In this document: piece by piece, positions 36,248 to 45,334 of the stretch | Layout: each line of letters begins with the position of its first letter | How positions within the stretch are numbered: position 1 is the stretch's first letter | IMG/VR virus record: IMGVR_UViG_3300027973_000028 | Coordinates: 98,467-162,466 of that record | DNA: 64,000 bases | Source: a virus | Strand: one strand, 5' to 3' | Program-made: the position numbers and the translations under genes | Notes under the pieces: model-generated | Databases searched by the model: none | Told to the model about the DNA's origin: nothing | Seen by the model: the letters and a program-made list of their open reading frames with translations, nothing else

Positions 36248-37552
36248 TTATCCAAAATGAGATGCCATCATTGCAGCTTCTGATCCTAGCACGCTTCTTG
36301 CATTTAGTCTAGAATTTTGAATAGCCATGACGCCTCTTGCTCTTGATGTTGCAGCTGCTTCCGTATCTTTGTAGCCCATTCCAAACATTGGTTTATTAAT
36401 TGAACCTTGAAGAGATTTGTTCGCATCGCGAGCTAGGTTTATTCCACTCTTGATTACTTCTCCACCCATTCTTCCTAAGTCATAAACAAATGATGCTGCG
36501 GCAACAAACTGTAGACCAGGTATTGCCATTGCCGCTGCTCGTGCTCCAAGAACTTTTGCTCCTGCTGAAGTTCCAAGTACTCTAGCGGTACCCCCCTTGC
36601 CAAGAGTTTTAAGAACACTTCCTTCAAGGGCACGTGTTGCAATACCTGGACCCTGAAGACCAATCTTTGCTAAAGCTGTTTCCATATGGGTTACTGCCAT
36701 TTTAGCTCCAGTTTCAGATGCACCCATTAAACCAGCTGAATTTGCAAAACCTTGTGCTCCTCTAAAGTATCCACCAAGATATTGTGTTCCTTTGCCACCC
36801 ATAGAAGATGCTAGTAAGTTTCCAGCCACACCTTTAGCCTCAGCACCACCTGCCCTAATAGTTGACATCGCCGTACCATAAACTGAGGTATCTACTGGGC
36901 CAAGTGTTTGACTTATGAATAAATTTTTATTATTCATTCCACCTAGTCTTTGCATTCGTGTTCCAAAAGACTCAATATTTCCAACACCACGTAAGTCCAT
37001 TCTTCTTGCAGCTGATATAGATGCTAAAAGACCTGGCCCCAGTGCAGCTTCACCAGCATTAACCCCAGAGGCTTGTCTTAACCTGCCCATCCCAAATTTT
37101 TCTGTTTTATTAAACATTCCATGGCCTTGAGCATAGGTATATAAGTTATTTCCTTCGTTAGCACCAAACACGCTTACTGAGTGAAATCTTCCCAATGCCC
37201 TTGGCCTTAACGTGGCGTTATTTACTCTTGATGGTTTAAAAAATGAAGTCTTAGTTCCTATAGCTGCATCGTCTGCAAATCTTCTACTTCCAAATAAGAA
37301 TGATTTTCTTGTCGCCGGAGTTGGTGTAAGATCGCCGTTTTGGAATACTTGATAGCTTGCTCGTCTTGTAGCTCTTCTTGAAGCATCGTCAAAAAATCCT
37401 CCACGCAAGAGCGTGTTAGCACCTCTTCTTGAGCTCATTCCAACTGATGCAGATATTCCCGGGGCAGCCCCCATCATTCGCATAGCCAATGGTTCGTTGG
37501 CTTGTGGATTAGCGTAATCCTCAAACTGTCCAGTTAATGGATTAAGTGCCAT
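36248..37552 (-). CDS. Gly/Ala/Arg-rich probable virion internal protein (434 aa)
   Basis: A basic low-complexity protein rich in Gly, Ala and Arg, with one hydrophobic segment near A-M-A-I-P-G-L-Q-F-V-A-A-A-S-F-V. It has no recognisable enzymatic motif. It neighbours a glycine-zipper membrane protein and a very large virion-like protein, an arrangement like the ejection or internal protein set of some phages. It starts one base into the stop of the upstream gene. Confidence 0.6.
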   Translation of the reverse strand: MALNPLTGQFEDYANPQANEPLAMRMMGAAPGISASVGMSSRRGANTLLRGGFFDDASRRATRRASYQVFQNGDLTPTPATRKSFLFGSRRFADDAAIGTKTSFFKPSRVNNATLRPRALGRFHSVSVFGANEGNNLYTYAQGHGMFNKTEKFGMGRLRQASGVNAGEAALGPGLLASISAARRMDLRGVGNIESFGTRMQRLGGMNNKNLFISQTLGPVDTSVYGTAMSTIRAGGAEAKGVAGNLLASSMGGKGTQYLGGYFRGAQGFANSAGLMGASETGAKMAVTHMETALAKIGLQGPGIATRALEGSVLKTLGKGGTARVLGTSAGAKVLGARAAAMAIPGLQFVAAASFVYDLGRMGGEVIKSGINLARDANKSLQGSINKPMFGMGYKDTEAAATSRARGVMAIQNSRLNARSVLGSEAAMMASHFG

Positions 37553-38079
37553 TAATATCCGCCTCTTGCATTGTGCATTCCGAGAACTATGTCTCCCGAT
37601 GCATTTAATTCAGTTGCCAACTGTCTTGATTTTGCGTAGGGGCTTTGAGAATAAAAATCTTGATTATTTTGTATTCTTCTGCGTGTATAATCAAGCGGTG
37701 CTATAGCCCCTATTGCTGCTCCAGCTATTGCTCCTATCGCTCCGCCCTTTTTGCCGCCAATTCCAATTCCACCTACTACACCACCCACTAACCCACCAAT
37801 ACCAGTTGATACAGCTTGCATTCTTCCGGTGGGAGCTACTGGATTGACTTTCATATAATCCATCGGAGCAGATGCTCTCATCAATCCACCAACTGAACCA
37901 CCAAGAATTGATCCAGCCAAAAATCTTCCTGACAATTCTGTTCCCAAAAATGCTCTATCTGCGTCAGGAGTACCAAAAGCCGCTTCCATCATTCCTTCTT
38001 TAGCAGACTTTCCTGCAGTGTTGATTGCGCCTAAGCCAAATAGAGCTCCAAACCCAACTGCTGCACCTACTTTTATCAT
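37552..38079 (-). CDS. Glycine-zipper membrane-associated protein (175 aa)
   Basis: Two hydrophobic Gly-rich stretches are obvious: V-G-A-A-V-G-F-G-A-L-F-G-L-G-A near the N-terminus and G-G-L-V-G-G-V-V-G-G-I-G-I-G-G with G-A-I-A-G-A-A-I-G-A-I after residue 95. Glycine zippers of this kind insert into membranes and occur in phage DNA-ejection proteins. No family assigned. Confidence 0.6.
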   Translation of the reverse strand: MIKVGAAVGFGALFGLGAINTAGKSAKEGMMEAAFGTPDADRAFLGTELSGRFLAGSILGGSVGGLMRASAPMDYMKVNPVAPTGRMQAVSTGIGGLVGGVVGGIGIGGKKGGAIGAIAGAAIGAIAPLDYTRRRIQNNQDFYSQSPYAKSRQLATELNASGDIVLGMHNARGGY

Positions 38080-38083
38080 TTAA

Positions 38084-41000
38084 CTACCCTCCGAATAAAT
38101 GATTATTTTTATCATTTCCCATTTTATGATGATTTATTTTATTTCTATCTAAATTGCCAACAACGCCGGCTGTTACCAGTGGATCTCTTCTATATGAGTT
38201 AATAGTACTGCTAACTGGATTAGATTGATTCATCATTTGTCCAGTTGGCATTCTAGTTGGTTGTTGTTCAATTGTTTCATCATATAAAGAATGCTCTCTA
38301 TATTTCTTTGCGGCCATGTAACCCAACCCAACAGCACCTAGGGCCAATCCTGCTACGCCCATTTTTGTTTTATTATTAATATAAAATTCAAGCATTTTGT
38401 TTGGATTTTGACCAAGCTTAGCTCTTCTTATTTGATTTCTTGCTTTTGTTGCATTGTTGCCTTGAGATAGAATTTCTGCTGAATCATTCAAGAATCCAAT
38501 AATACTACCTCTAGCTCCATCGAGTGCTCCACCCAATCCAGATCTTCTTGCAACCTGTTGATCAACCATTGCTCCAACCCTTAGAACATCATCGCCAACA
38601 GTATCTATAATCCCAGACCTCATACCTCTTCCAACAACGTCGTTTGATAAATCTAATCCAGCTTTTTTCAAACCTAGAAAAGCTTGATCAGCTGCATCCC
38701 CTTCTAAGTTTGCAACTCCAACTCTTCCTGAAACTAATCTTTCTGTAAATTGATCAATAAGATCATCTTTAGTTATTTTAGAAGCTGTAAGTACTGCTTT
38801 TGTTTGAGTATGAAATTCCGCAAGTTGTTGCATAACGTCTGCTTCAAATCCAAGATTTGCTTTGTTTGCTCCATTAGCTGCTTCAGATAAATCAAATAAA
38901 CTTGATACTAAATTTCTTGCATCTTCTTTTGAAGTACCTTCTGCCAAATGAAACATTGCGTTCATTATATTATCAGAATCTCTTGTTGCATATGAATAAC
39001 TGATTTCACCGGTTTTAAATAAATTTGTTGTTTTTGGTATGGCTGATTTTTCTGCCGCCTTTTCCATTACCGATAGTGGCATAAAAATATTTTCTTTTAA
39101 TACCGATTCTGTACCAACTTTACCAAACACATCAAATTCTCTTACACCTTTAAGATGGGTTACTCCAAATTCAGCCATGATATCACCATAGTCAGCGTAT
39201 TTCATTGCATCCATTGTCCCATTTGCTATGGCTGCAGCTTTTGCCCTTTCAACATATGGAGTAGAGGCGTCTGCCATTATTGTGCTAAATACCCTACTTC
39301 TAATATCTAAGAAGGCATATGGGTCTGCGGCTTTTTGTGCGGCTGTGGCAAATTGATCAACTGCACCAGGTGCTCTTGCAGTATAATCTTCAAGTCCAAC
39401 ACTAAAGTGCCCACCAAGTGAAGATCTACCTCTTGCAATATTAATTGCATCTGCTGTTGTTTCTGGATCAGAACCAAATAGACTATATGTTTGCCCTAGT
39501 CTTGCCATCAAAGTTGTTTCATTTGCAGACGCTGTTACTTTTCCTAATGTTTTTTGAAGGTTTGTTACTTCATCTATCTGATGAGCTTGAGTATAATTTA
39601 TTCCCAAATCTATAATATTTAAATCTGATTGATTTGCCATTATTGCTGGAGCGTTAGATCCATATTGAGATAAAAATCCGGGAGTTTGCAGAACTCCAGT
39701 TCTTGCATCATTTAAATTTCTTGTTATTATACTTTCAGCTAAACTTTGATCTACATCAGATATATTTGCACCTACTGCAAATTTATACTTACCTTCTTTT
39801 CCATCAAACTGAAGTAACCCAGAACCAAGTCCAGCTATATCCGTACGGAGCTTTACCCCCTTCATTCCACTTTCTGTTAAAGTTGATTGAAAAACTTGTT
39901 CGGATAAATTTGAAACACTAGCTATATTAGTTGTTGGTGTTACCGCTGAAGCGCCTAATATTACACTTTGTGCACCCTTAACTAAAGGAGAGTATTGAGC
40001 TCTTGCGGCAGATTCTACTACATCTAATTTATCTGCTATTTGATATTTTGCAACATAACTTTGCAAGAATGCGTCAGTATCTGCAATGTGCGTACCACTA
40101 TATATTTTTTCAAATAATTCCTTTGCCCCGGAGTCTCCAGCTATCATATCTTGTTCAATTAATTGTAATAAGTTTGTATTTGTTGCAATAGCTTCAACAG
40201 AAGATGTTCCAGTTGATCCACCAAAATGAATTTTTGACATAAAATCTTCAGAATATAACAGGTCTCTAAATCTAGATAATTCTTGAGCGTCTGATCCTAC
40301 TGCTGTAGAAAGTTTTTCATTTACTTTATCATTTAGATAAGCCCTAGAATATTGAAGTGTATCAACTATAAAATTTTCATCATTAGTCATTCTTTGTGTA
40401 AACATTTGAACTGCTTTTTGTGCACCCTCGTGCTTATCATACCCTGACATTTGCTGCATCGTGCTGAATAGTGCATTTATGTCAAAATATATGTTGTGAC
40501 CAGCAACAACTTCTGCTTCCATTAGTTTATTTAAAAATTTTGAAGACTCATCCAAAAATCCTGCTCCGTTTGTTCCATGTGGAATAACCTTTGTGTTACC
40601 AGCTAAGAATTCTGACATAGCCATTGAGCCACCATTGGCATTTGCTACATTTAATCCACCCATTTGTCTTGAGGCGTAGGATAGGTTGTAGTCTGGAAGT
40701 ATATTAACTTTTCCGCCGCCAATCATTTCAGCAATAGCCATTGATCGTGTTTGTGCGCCCTCAAAAAGTCCAGCTGTTTCTACGTCAAATGTATATACTT
40801 TTTTATTTTCAAGTAATTCTTTTAAAGTTTTTTGACTACCTTGTTTTACAGTCCTAAGTCCAGCAATATTTGACATTCCAACATTGAATGCTTCTAATCC
40901 AACTCGTTCTGGATTAACGTTTAGCAAAACGCTGTTTAGCAGCATCCCTGCTGGGTTTCTTGAACTGGTATCAACTTGATACCTAAATAACTGTCTGTAC

Positions 41001-41390
41001 AAGTTTGCTGAAGGTAAATTTATATTAGGAAGACCAACTTCCTGCATTAAGGCAGGGAGCCTGAGAATTTCATCAGTGTAGCTTTTTCTTAATTGATCCC
41101 TTGCAGTCTTGTTTAAAACTGATAAATCTATTTTTCCTTCACTTCTTAATATTTCTAAGTTAGCTCTACTCGCAGCTCTTGGATCCAATTCTGTTTCTAG
41201 TGCTCTTAAATATCTTTGCTGAAAACCTTCATACCTAGAAATAAATTCATCAGATGTTCCATATACTTTATCTAAAACTGTTTTATCTATTATTTTGCTA
41301 GCAACCCCTCCGGTTAACAGAGGGTAGGTTTAAGCCATTTTTAACAAACCTTCCAACACCAGTTGTAAAATAACTATCATCTATTTTCAT
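38084..41390 (-). CDS. Very large virion-like protein with DnaQ-type exonuclease signature, 1,101 aa after a +1 shift at 41312 (CGG-A)
   Basis: The ATG at 41390 overlaps the previous gene and follows an AGAAGAG site. At codon 27 AAC CGG AGG leads to a stop after 30 residues; the +1 reading gives N-G-G-V-A-S-K and joins the long frame, which otherwise lacks a normal start. About 200 residues in lie the DEDDh motifs: Y-T-F-D-V-E-T-A-G (ExoI), V-A-G-H-N-I-Y-F-D-I (ExoII) and H-I-A-D-T-D-A-F-L (ExoIII), with D-T-L-Q-Y-S-R between. A hydrophobic segment (M-G-V-A-G-L-A-L-G-A-V-G-L-G-Y) lies near the C-terminus. The remainder is unknown. An internal or ejected virion nuclease is a reasonable inference. 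Confidence 0.8.
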
Positions 41391-42117
41391 TTTGCTCTTC
41401 TGGAATTTCTACTATAGTTTGAGCTTCAATATATTCATCGAGCTCATAAGTACCAAGTTTTTGTTTTAATAATTTTTCTTTTTGGATTTCAATTGCTTGA
41501 ACTTTATATAAAATATCAGATATTGCTTGAGCACTATCAATCTGCATTTGTCCAGCTTTTGCTTTTGCTTCTCTAGTGGCTAACAATTGATTTCTTAAAT
41601 CTTTTCTTCTTTTATGAAGCTTATCTTCTAACTCTACAGCTAAGTGTAATTCTTTTCTAAGAATTGGTTCCCCACTTTCATCAATTCCAATAATATTTTC
41701 TTGAATAAAATGTTCTTTTGCTAACAGTTTTGTTTTTCTTAAGTATTGAACTTCTTGATCAACTAAGTCTCTTATCATGGAAACTTCAACTAAATTATCA
41801 TAATGAACTTCAAGTTGGTCCATATATTCAGCTGTGAATTGAGAAACGATAGACATTTCAATTGGACATGGCTTTCCTTTTGGTGCAAGATTTTCTTTAA
41901 GTAATGGGCATGTTTCGGCAAAAATGCATTTAGTCGCTTCGCAGTTCATTGGTATTGAAGAAAACATTGATGTTCTTGTTTTCTGTGGACGTACGAGTTC
42001 TACAACTCTATCCTTTTCTTCTTCGGTCCAATTTTCTGGAAAGAATAAATCTGGTCTTAGTGATTCAAATTCTTTAATAAAACTTTTTTTTTGATTTATG
42101 TTTTCTAATTCACCCAT
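41377..42117 (-). CDS. Cys-cluster plus coiled-coil protein (246 aa)
   Basis: The N-terminal third has N-C-E-A-T-K-C-I-F-A-E-T-C-P-L followed by K-P-C-P-I-E, four cysteines that could bind zinc or an Fe-S cluster. The rest is a long charged helix. No family recognised. A packaging or head-assembly accessory is possible given its neighbours; the small terminase subunit has not otherwise been found in this window. Confidence 0.6.
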   Translation of the reverse strand: MGELENINQKKSFIKEFESLRPDLFFPENWTEEEKDRVVELVRPQKTRTSMFSSIPMNCEATKCIFAETCPLLKENLAPKGKPCPIEMSIVSQFTAEYMDQLEVHYDNLVEVSMIRDLVDQEVQYLRKTKLLAKEHFIQENIIGIDESGEPILRKELHLAVELEDKLHKRRKDLRNQLLATREAKAKAGQMQIDSAQAISDILYKVQAIEIQKEKLLKQKLGTYELDEYIEAQTIVEIPEEQNENR

Positions 42118-42292
42118 TAAAATCTATCCATTCTGAGCTATAAAAGCTATCATTTTTAAAAGTCTCTATCACCAAACTGTTACAATACTGACAAAGATAT
42201 TCATTTTTTATAATTATATCAGATTCTTTATCATCTATAAATTGCTCTTTATATATTAAACCCATGGTGCTATTACACCTCGGGCAGAGCAT
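42110..42292 (-). CDS. Small zinc-ribbon protein (60 aa)
   Basis: C-P-R-C at the N-terminus and C-Q-Y-C in the middle form a classic two-knuckle zinc ribbon. It overlaps the next gene by eight bases. Function unknown. Confidence 0.65.
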   Translation of the reverse strand: MLCPRCNSTMGLIYKEQFIDDKESDIIIKNEYLCQYCNSLVIETFKNDSFYSSEWIDFNG

Positions 42293-42293
42293 C

Positions 42294-42707
42294 TTACATC
42301 TCTTCCAAAAGTTTCATTAAACCTTTTTGTAATTTAATCTGGAGTTCTGCATCGTGTGTGGCATTAACGAATGTGCTTACTTCCCTCATCTCATCTGGAG
42401 ATAAATAAGAAGATATTTTATATCTTGATCCCTTGCATATGTCGCAATAGATTTCTTTCTGACCCAGATAACATTCACATTTCTCAATGATATCAAAATG
42501 CTCTAGTGCACTAGCTACATCTAGCCATTTATTCTTGAATAACTTTTTTGTCTGCTCTTTATAAGCCCTAAGCTTTTGGGCATCGTTTGACAGAAGTGTT
42601 CCCATGTCTAAAGAATGTTTCATTAGTTCATTTATGCTTTTATACAAAAAATTAGCTAACTGAAAATCTCCATTTTTATCTGTATAATTCTTCCAATCAT
42701 CCATCAC
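42294..42707 (-). CDS. Hypothetical protein with C-x-C...C-x-x-C motif (137 aa)
   Basis: It is helical, with a central C-E-C-Y-L-G-Q-K-E-I-Y-C-D-I-C that could bind zinc. Two ATGs in tandem mark the start. No family assigned. Confidence 0.6.
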   Translation of the reverse strand: MMDDWKNYTDKNGDFQLANFLYKSINELMKHSLDMGTLLSNDAQKLRAYKEQTKKLFKNKWLDVASALEHFDIIEKCECYLGQKEIYCDICKGSRYKISSYLSPDEMREVSTFVNATHDAELQIKLQKGLMKLLEEM

Positions 42708-42733
42708 ATATCACATCTTTCCTATATAAAATA

Positions 42734-43030
42734 TTAAGCGTATCTTCCTGATCCCCTAGGTCCCTTGTAACCGCCCCTTGAACCATCTCTATTTCTCATC
42801 ATACCAGCACCACCAAACAAAGCGGCACCGGTGAGAGCTCTTGCCCCCACCTGCCTCTGCCTAAGACCTACTGCTGTTTGCCTAGCTGTTGATCCTGCTG
42901 CTGTATTTTTTGAGGCTATCTTCATTAACCTTTTCGCCCCGCGAGAACCATTATCAATATACTTTTGTGCTGATGCTGTATTATGCAGCATTGATCCAAC
43001 ACGCCTTGTTGCACCTGCTCTAATCCCCAT
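42734..43030 (-). CDS. Small basic Gly/Arg/Ala-rich protein (98 aa)
   Basis: Strongly basic and low complexity (R-A-G-A-T-R-R-V-G, G-S-R-G-G-Y-K-G-P-R-G), comparable to the next gene and to 36248-37552. Possibly a DNA-binding internal virion protein. Function not determined. Confidence 0.55.
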   Translation of the reverse strand: MGIRAGATRRVGSMLHNTASAQKYIDNGSRGAKRLMKIASKNTAAGSTARQTAVGLRQRQVGARALTGAALFGGAGMMRNRDGSRGGYKGPRGSGRYA

Positions 43031-43032
43031 AA

Positions 43033-43299
43033 TTAATGACCGTACATTCCAGTTGGCCTACCAGGAGTTCTCCTACCTGTTCCGCTTCCTCTTCTTTTTG
43101 AAAGTCCAGACATCCCAGCAGCTCCGCCGACAACCATGCCCGCCCTCATTTTACCTGACCTTGCCAATGCTTTAGTTCCAGGGTTAGAGCCAGCCTTGCG
43201 ACCAATTGCCCCTACTGCACCAAAAAAACCATGTGCCTGTCTATTTGCACCAAATGTTTTTCTTGCTGCGGACCCTGCTGCCATTCCTTGTTTAAACAT
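43033..43299 (-). CDS. Small basic Gly/Arg/Ala-rich protein (88 aa)
   Basis: It has a hydrophobic Gly/Ala patch (A-G-M-V-V-G-G-A-A-G-M-S-G-L) and an Arg-rich C-terminus (K-R-R-G-S-G-T-G-R-R-T-P-G-R). It lies two bases from the preceding gene, which is of the same type. Confidence 0.55.
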   Translation of the reverse strand: MFKQGMAAGSAARKTFGANRQAHGFFGAVGAIGRKAGSNPGTKALARSGKMRAGMVVGGAAGMSGLSKRRGSGTGRRTPGRPTGMYGH

Positions 43300-43310
43300 T
43301 TAAAAATATC

Positions 43311-44723
43311 CTACTTTGCTAGTTTAGTTTTCTTAGATGGTTTAATTAAATTAAAACTAAATTTATCTTCATTGTAATCGATATTGAAAATAGTACCTTT
43401 AGGTATAGTATTTTGAACTATTATCCTAGATAGTTCAGTCTCTATTTGATCTCTTCGTATTTGTGATAAACCTCTTGCGCCCTTTACTGAATCAATACCC
43501 TTATCAATCAAAGCATTGATTACATTGCTATTGTATTCTGCTGAAAAACCTTTTTTAATTAATTTATTTAAAACTACTCTCATTTCTAGTTCTGCTATTT
43601 TTTCACAATCTTGTCTTGACAAATGATTAAAAACTATTATTTTATCTAATCTATTAATCATTTCTGGTTTAAAGTATTTTCTTATTGCATCCATTGTATG
43701 TTTTTCTACAATATGTTTGGGTGGTAATGCGGTTGTAGAATTAAGATAATGAACATTTTTATTAAAACCAGTTCCACTTCCAATTAAATGATCCACAGTT
43801 TTATCGTTTCCTAAATTTGTTGTAAGAATAATAATTGTTCCTCTAAAGTCAACCTTATTTCCTTTTGCGTCTGTTACAACGCCTTCGTCAAATATCGTCA
43901 AAAATGTATTCCAAATATCAGGGTGAGCTTTTTCTACCTCATCAATAAGAACTACCGAATTTGGATTCTTCTGAATCTGGTTAACTAATTGCCCACCTTC
44001 ATCATGGCCTACATATCCTGGCGGAGAACCAATCAGCTTAGCACCTTCGTGCTTTTGTTGATACTCGCCACAATCAATTCTTACCATTGGCGTATCTGAA
44101 CTGAATAAAAAATCATGCAGTGTTTTTGCAAGATGTGTTTTACCCACTCCAGATGAACCAGATAATAAGAATACACCCAATGGCCTATTGACATCATTCA
44201 TATCAGCCTGAGATCTCAATAGTGCTTGACACACTGCTTGTATAGCTTCATCTTGGCCAATAATATTATTTTTTAAATAATGTTCTAAAGAAATAAACTT
44301 TTGTTTTGAAACTTTCTTTATTTGTTTTTGTTTATTACCTTTACCTAAAGGTTTTTGTCCATATCTTGATATTATATTTTTTATTTCATCAAAATTTTTA
44401 TCAAGCTCAACTTCTGGCTCTAATGGCGACGATGCATATGCGATTGCAATCCAATAATCTATATCTAGACCTGGATTAAGCATTACACATCCGGTATATA
44501 ATGCTTCTATACATCTTTCGGCATTAGACCTAGTCATCATTCCTAGTGCGGCTGAGATATCTGTCTTTAAATTAAAAATAACATGTTGAAGAATTTTTCT
44601 TCTTCTATCTTTTTCTGTTTTTACTGTTATCTGAGAAACGAATTCATCAATTTCTTCCGGTTCCAAGACTTTGTATTTTACATATACATTTAAATCTGGA
44701 ACGTATATTTGATATATCTTCAT
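43311..44723 (-). CDS. AAA+ ATPase of the ClpA/ClpB C-terminal (D2) type
   Basis: The central AAA+ module has L-L-S-G-S-S-G-V-G-K-T-H-L-A-K (Walker A), F-L-F-S, G-E-Y-Q-Q-K-H-E, P-P-G-Y-V-G-H-D-E-G-G (pore loop), V-V-L-I-D-E-V-E-K-A-H (Walker B) and L-T-T-N-L-G (sensor 1). C-terminal R-D-Q-I-E-T-E-L-S follows. The N-terminal 130 residues are not Clp-like. It is the first gene of the leftward late block. The TTG at 44735 is less likely than the ATG at 44723, which has GGGAGA just upstream. A role as unfoldase in head maturation or host-protein removal is inference. Confidence 0.85.
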   Translation of the reverse strand: MKIYQIYVPDLNVYVKYKVLEPEEIDEFVSQITVKTEKDRRRKILQHVIFNLKTDISAALGMMTRSNAERCIEALYTGCVMLNPGLDIDYWIAIAYASSPLEPEVELDKNFDEIKNIISRYGQKPLGKGNKQKQIKKVSKQKFISLEHYLKNNIIGQDEAIQAVCQALLRSQADMNDVNRPLGVFLLSGSSGVGKTHLAKTLHDFLFSSDTPMVRIDCGEYQQKHEGAKLIGSPPGYVGHDEGGQLVNQIQKNPNSVVLIDEVEKAHPDIWNTFLTIFDEGVVTDAKGNKVDFRGTIIILTTNLGNDKTVDHLIGSGTGFNKNVHYLNSTTALPPKHIVEKHTMDAIRKYFKPEMINRLDKIIVFNHLSRQDCEKIAELEMRVVLNKLIKKGFSAEYNSNVINALIDKGIDSVKGARGLSQIRRDQIETELSRIIVQNTIPKGTIFNIDYNEDKFSFNLIKPSKKTKLAK

Positions 44724-44743
44724 ACGTTCTCCCAACCATTTTT

Positions 44744-44843
44744 AAAAATAAAGATTCTATATATACTATATATTATAATAATATATATATATAGTAATAT
44801 TATATATATAGATATATATAAAGGGGTAGGGGGTAGGGGGTAA
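44744..44843. repeat. AT-rich stretch and G4-5-TA repeats in the divergent region
   Basis: About 75 bases of nearly pure A/T (TATATA runs) are followed by three G-runs separated by TA (44823-44842). This separates the leftward late block from the rightward genes. It is a candidate promoter, origin or recombination site; I see no conserved box that decides between them. Confidence 0.5.
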
Positions 44844-44880
44844 ATTCCCAGTCTACTAAACTTTTTATGCTTTGTCAAAT

Positions 44881-45021
44881 TCACTTTGAATATTTTTCAA
44901 CCGAAGGACAATCTTCCATGCATGGTCCGCAGAAAGACCAAAATCTTACTAAATCATCAACAGTATTAATTTTTTTTTCAAGTAAAAACTTTGCTCGATA
45001 AAAATCTTCTTTTTTTGTCAT
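44881..45021 (-). CDS. Small Cys-containing protein (46 aa) in the divergent gap
   Basis: The frame from ATG at 45021 encodes 46 residues: helical, then V-R-F-W-S-F-C-G-P-C-M-E-D-C-P-S. C-x-x-C-x-x-x-C suggests metal binding. No clear Shine-Dalgarno is visible, so the gene is tentative, but its codon use matches neighbours and the protein looks folded rather than random. Confidence 0.4.
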   Translation of the reverse strand: MTKKEDFYRAKFLLEKKINTVDDLVRFWSFCGPCMEDCPSVEKYSK

Positions 45022-45098
45022 ATTGTGTCGCATTGATATTCCGTTCTATGTATACTTGCCTAGAGCAATTATACCATCCATCAAACACAGGAGACTAT

Positions 45099-45329
45099 AT
45101 GGAAAACACCTTAATCGACTATAAAAAAGAAATTGATGAAAAAATTGTATACATTAAAAAATTGGTTAAGTTAAAAGAAAAAGTACGTTTTGTGCAACTT
45201 GGCGCAGATGTACAATCTAGGGTAGAATATAAGTACATAGAAAAGCAAGTTGATAAAAAAATTGCTGAAACAAAAAAAATAGCCAATGAACTTATTCTTA
45301 AACAAAAAAGAAATCAAAAAGGACAATAA
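45099..45329 (+). CDS. Hypothetical coiled-coil protein upstream of recA (76 aa)
   Basis: A longer frame exists from 44991, but the ATG at 45099 follows AGGAG and avoids a low-complexity extension. The sequence is charged and helical (Y-K-K-E-I-D-E-K-I-V-Y-I-K-K-L-V). It ends five bases before recA, so the two are probably cotranscribed. Function unknown. Confidence 0.7.
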   Translation: MENTLIDYKKEIDEKIVYIKKLVKLKEKVRFVQLGADVQSRVEYKYIEKQVDKKIAETKKIANELILKQKRNQKGQ

Positions 45330-45334
45330 AAAAA

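Noticed and set aside
15590-41320. Assembly or sequencing error as the cause of all five breaks
   Set aside because: The inserted base is always C before GGA in non-homopolymer contexts and only in late genes. This cannot be fully excluded without reads, but it is a poor explanation.
44823-44842. G-quadruplex in the divergent region
   Set aside because: Only three long G-runs are present, one short of a standard intramolecular quadruplex.
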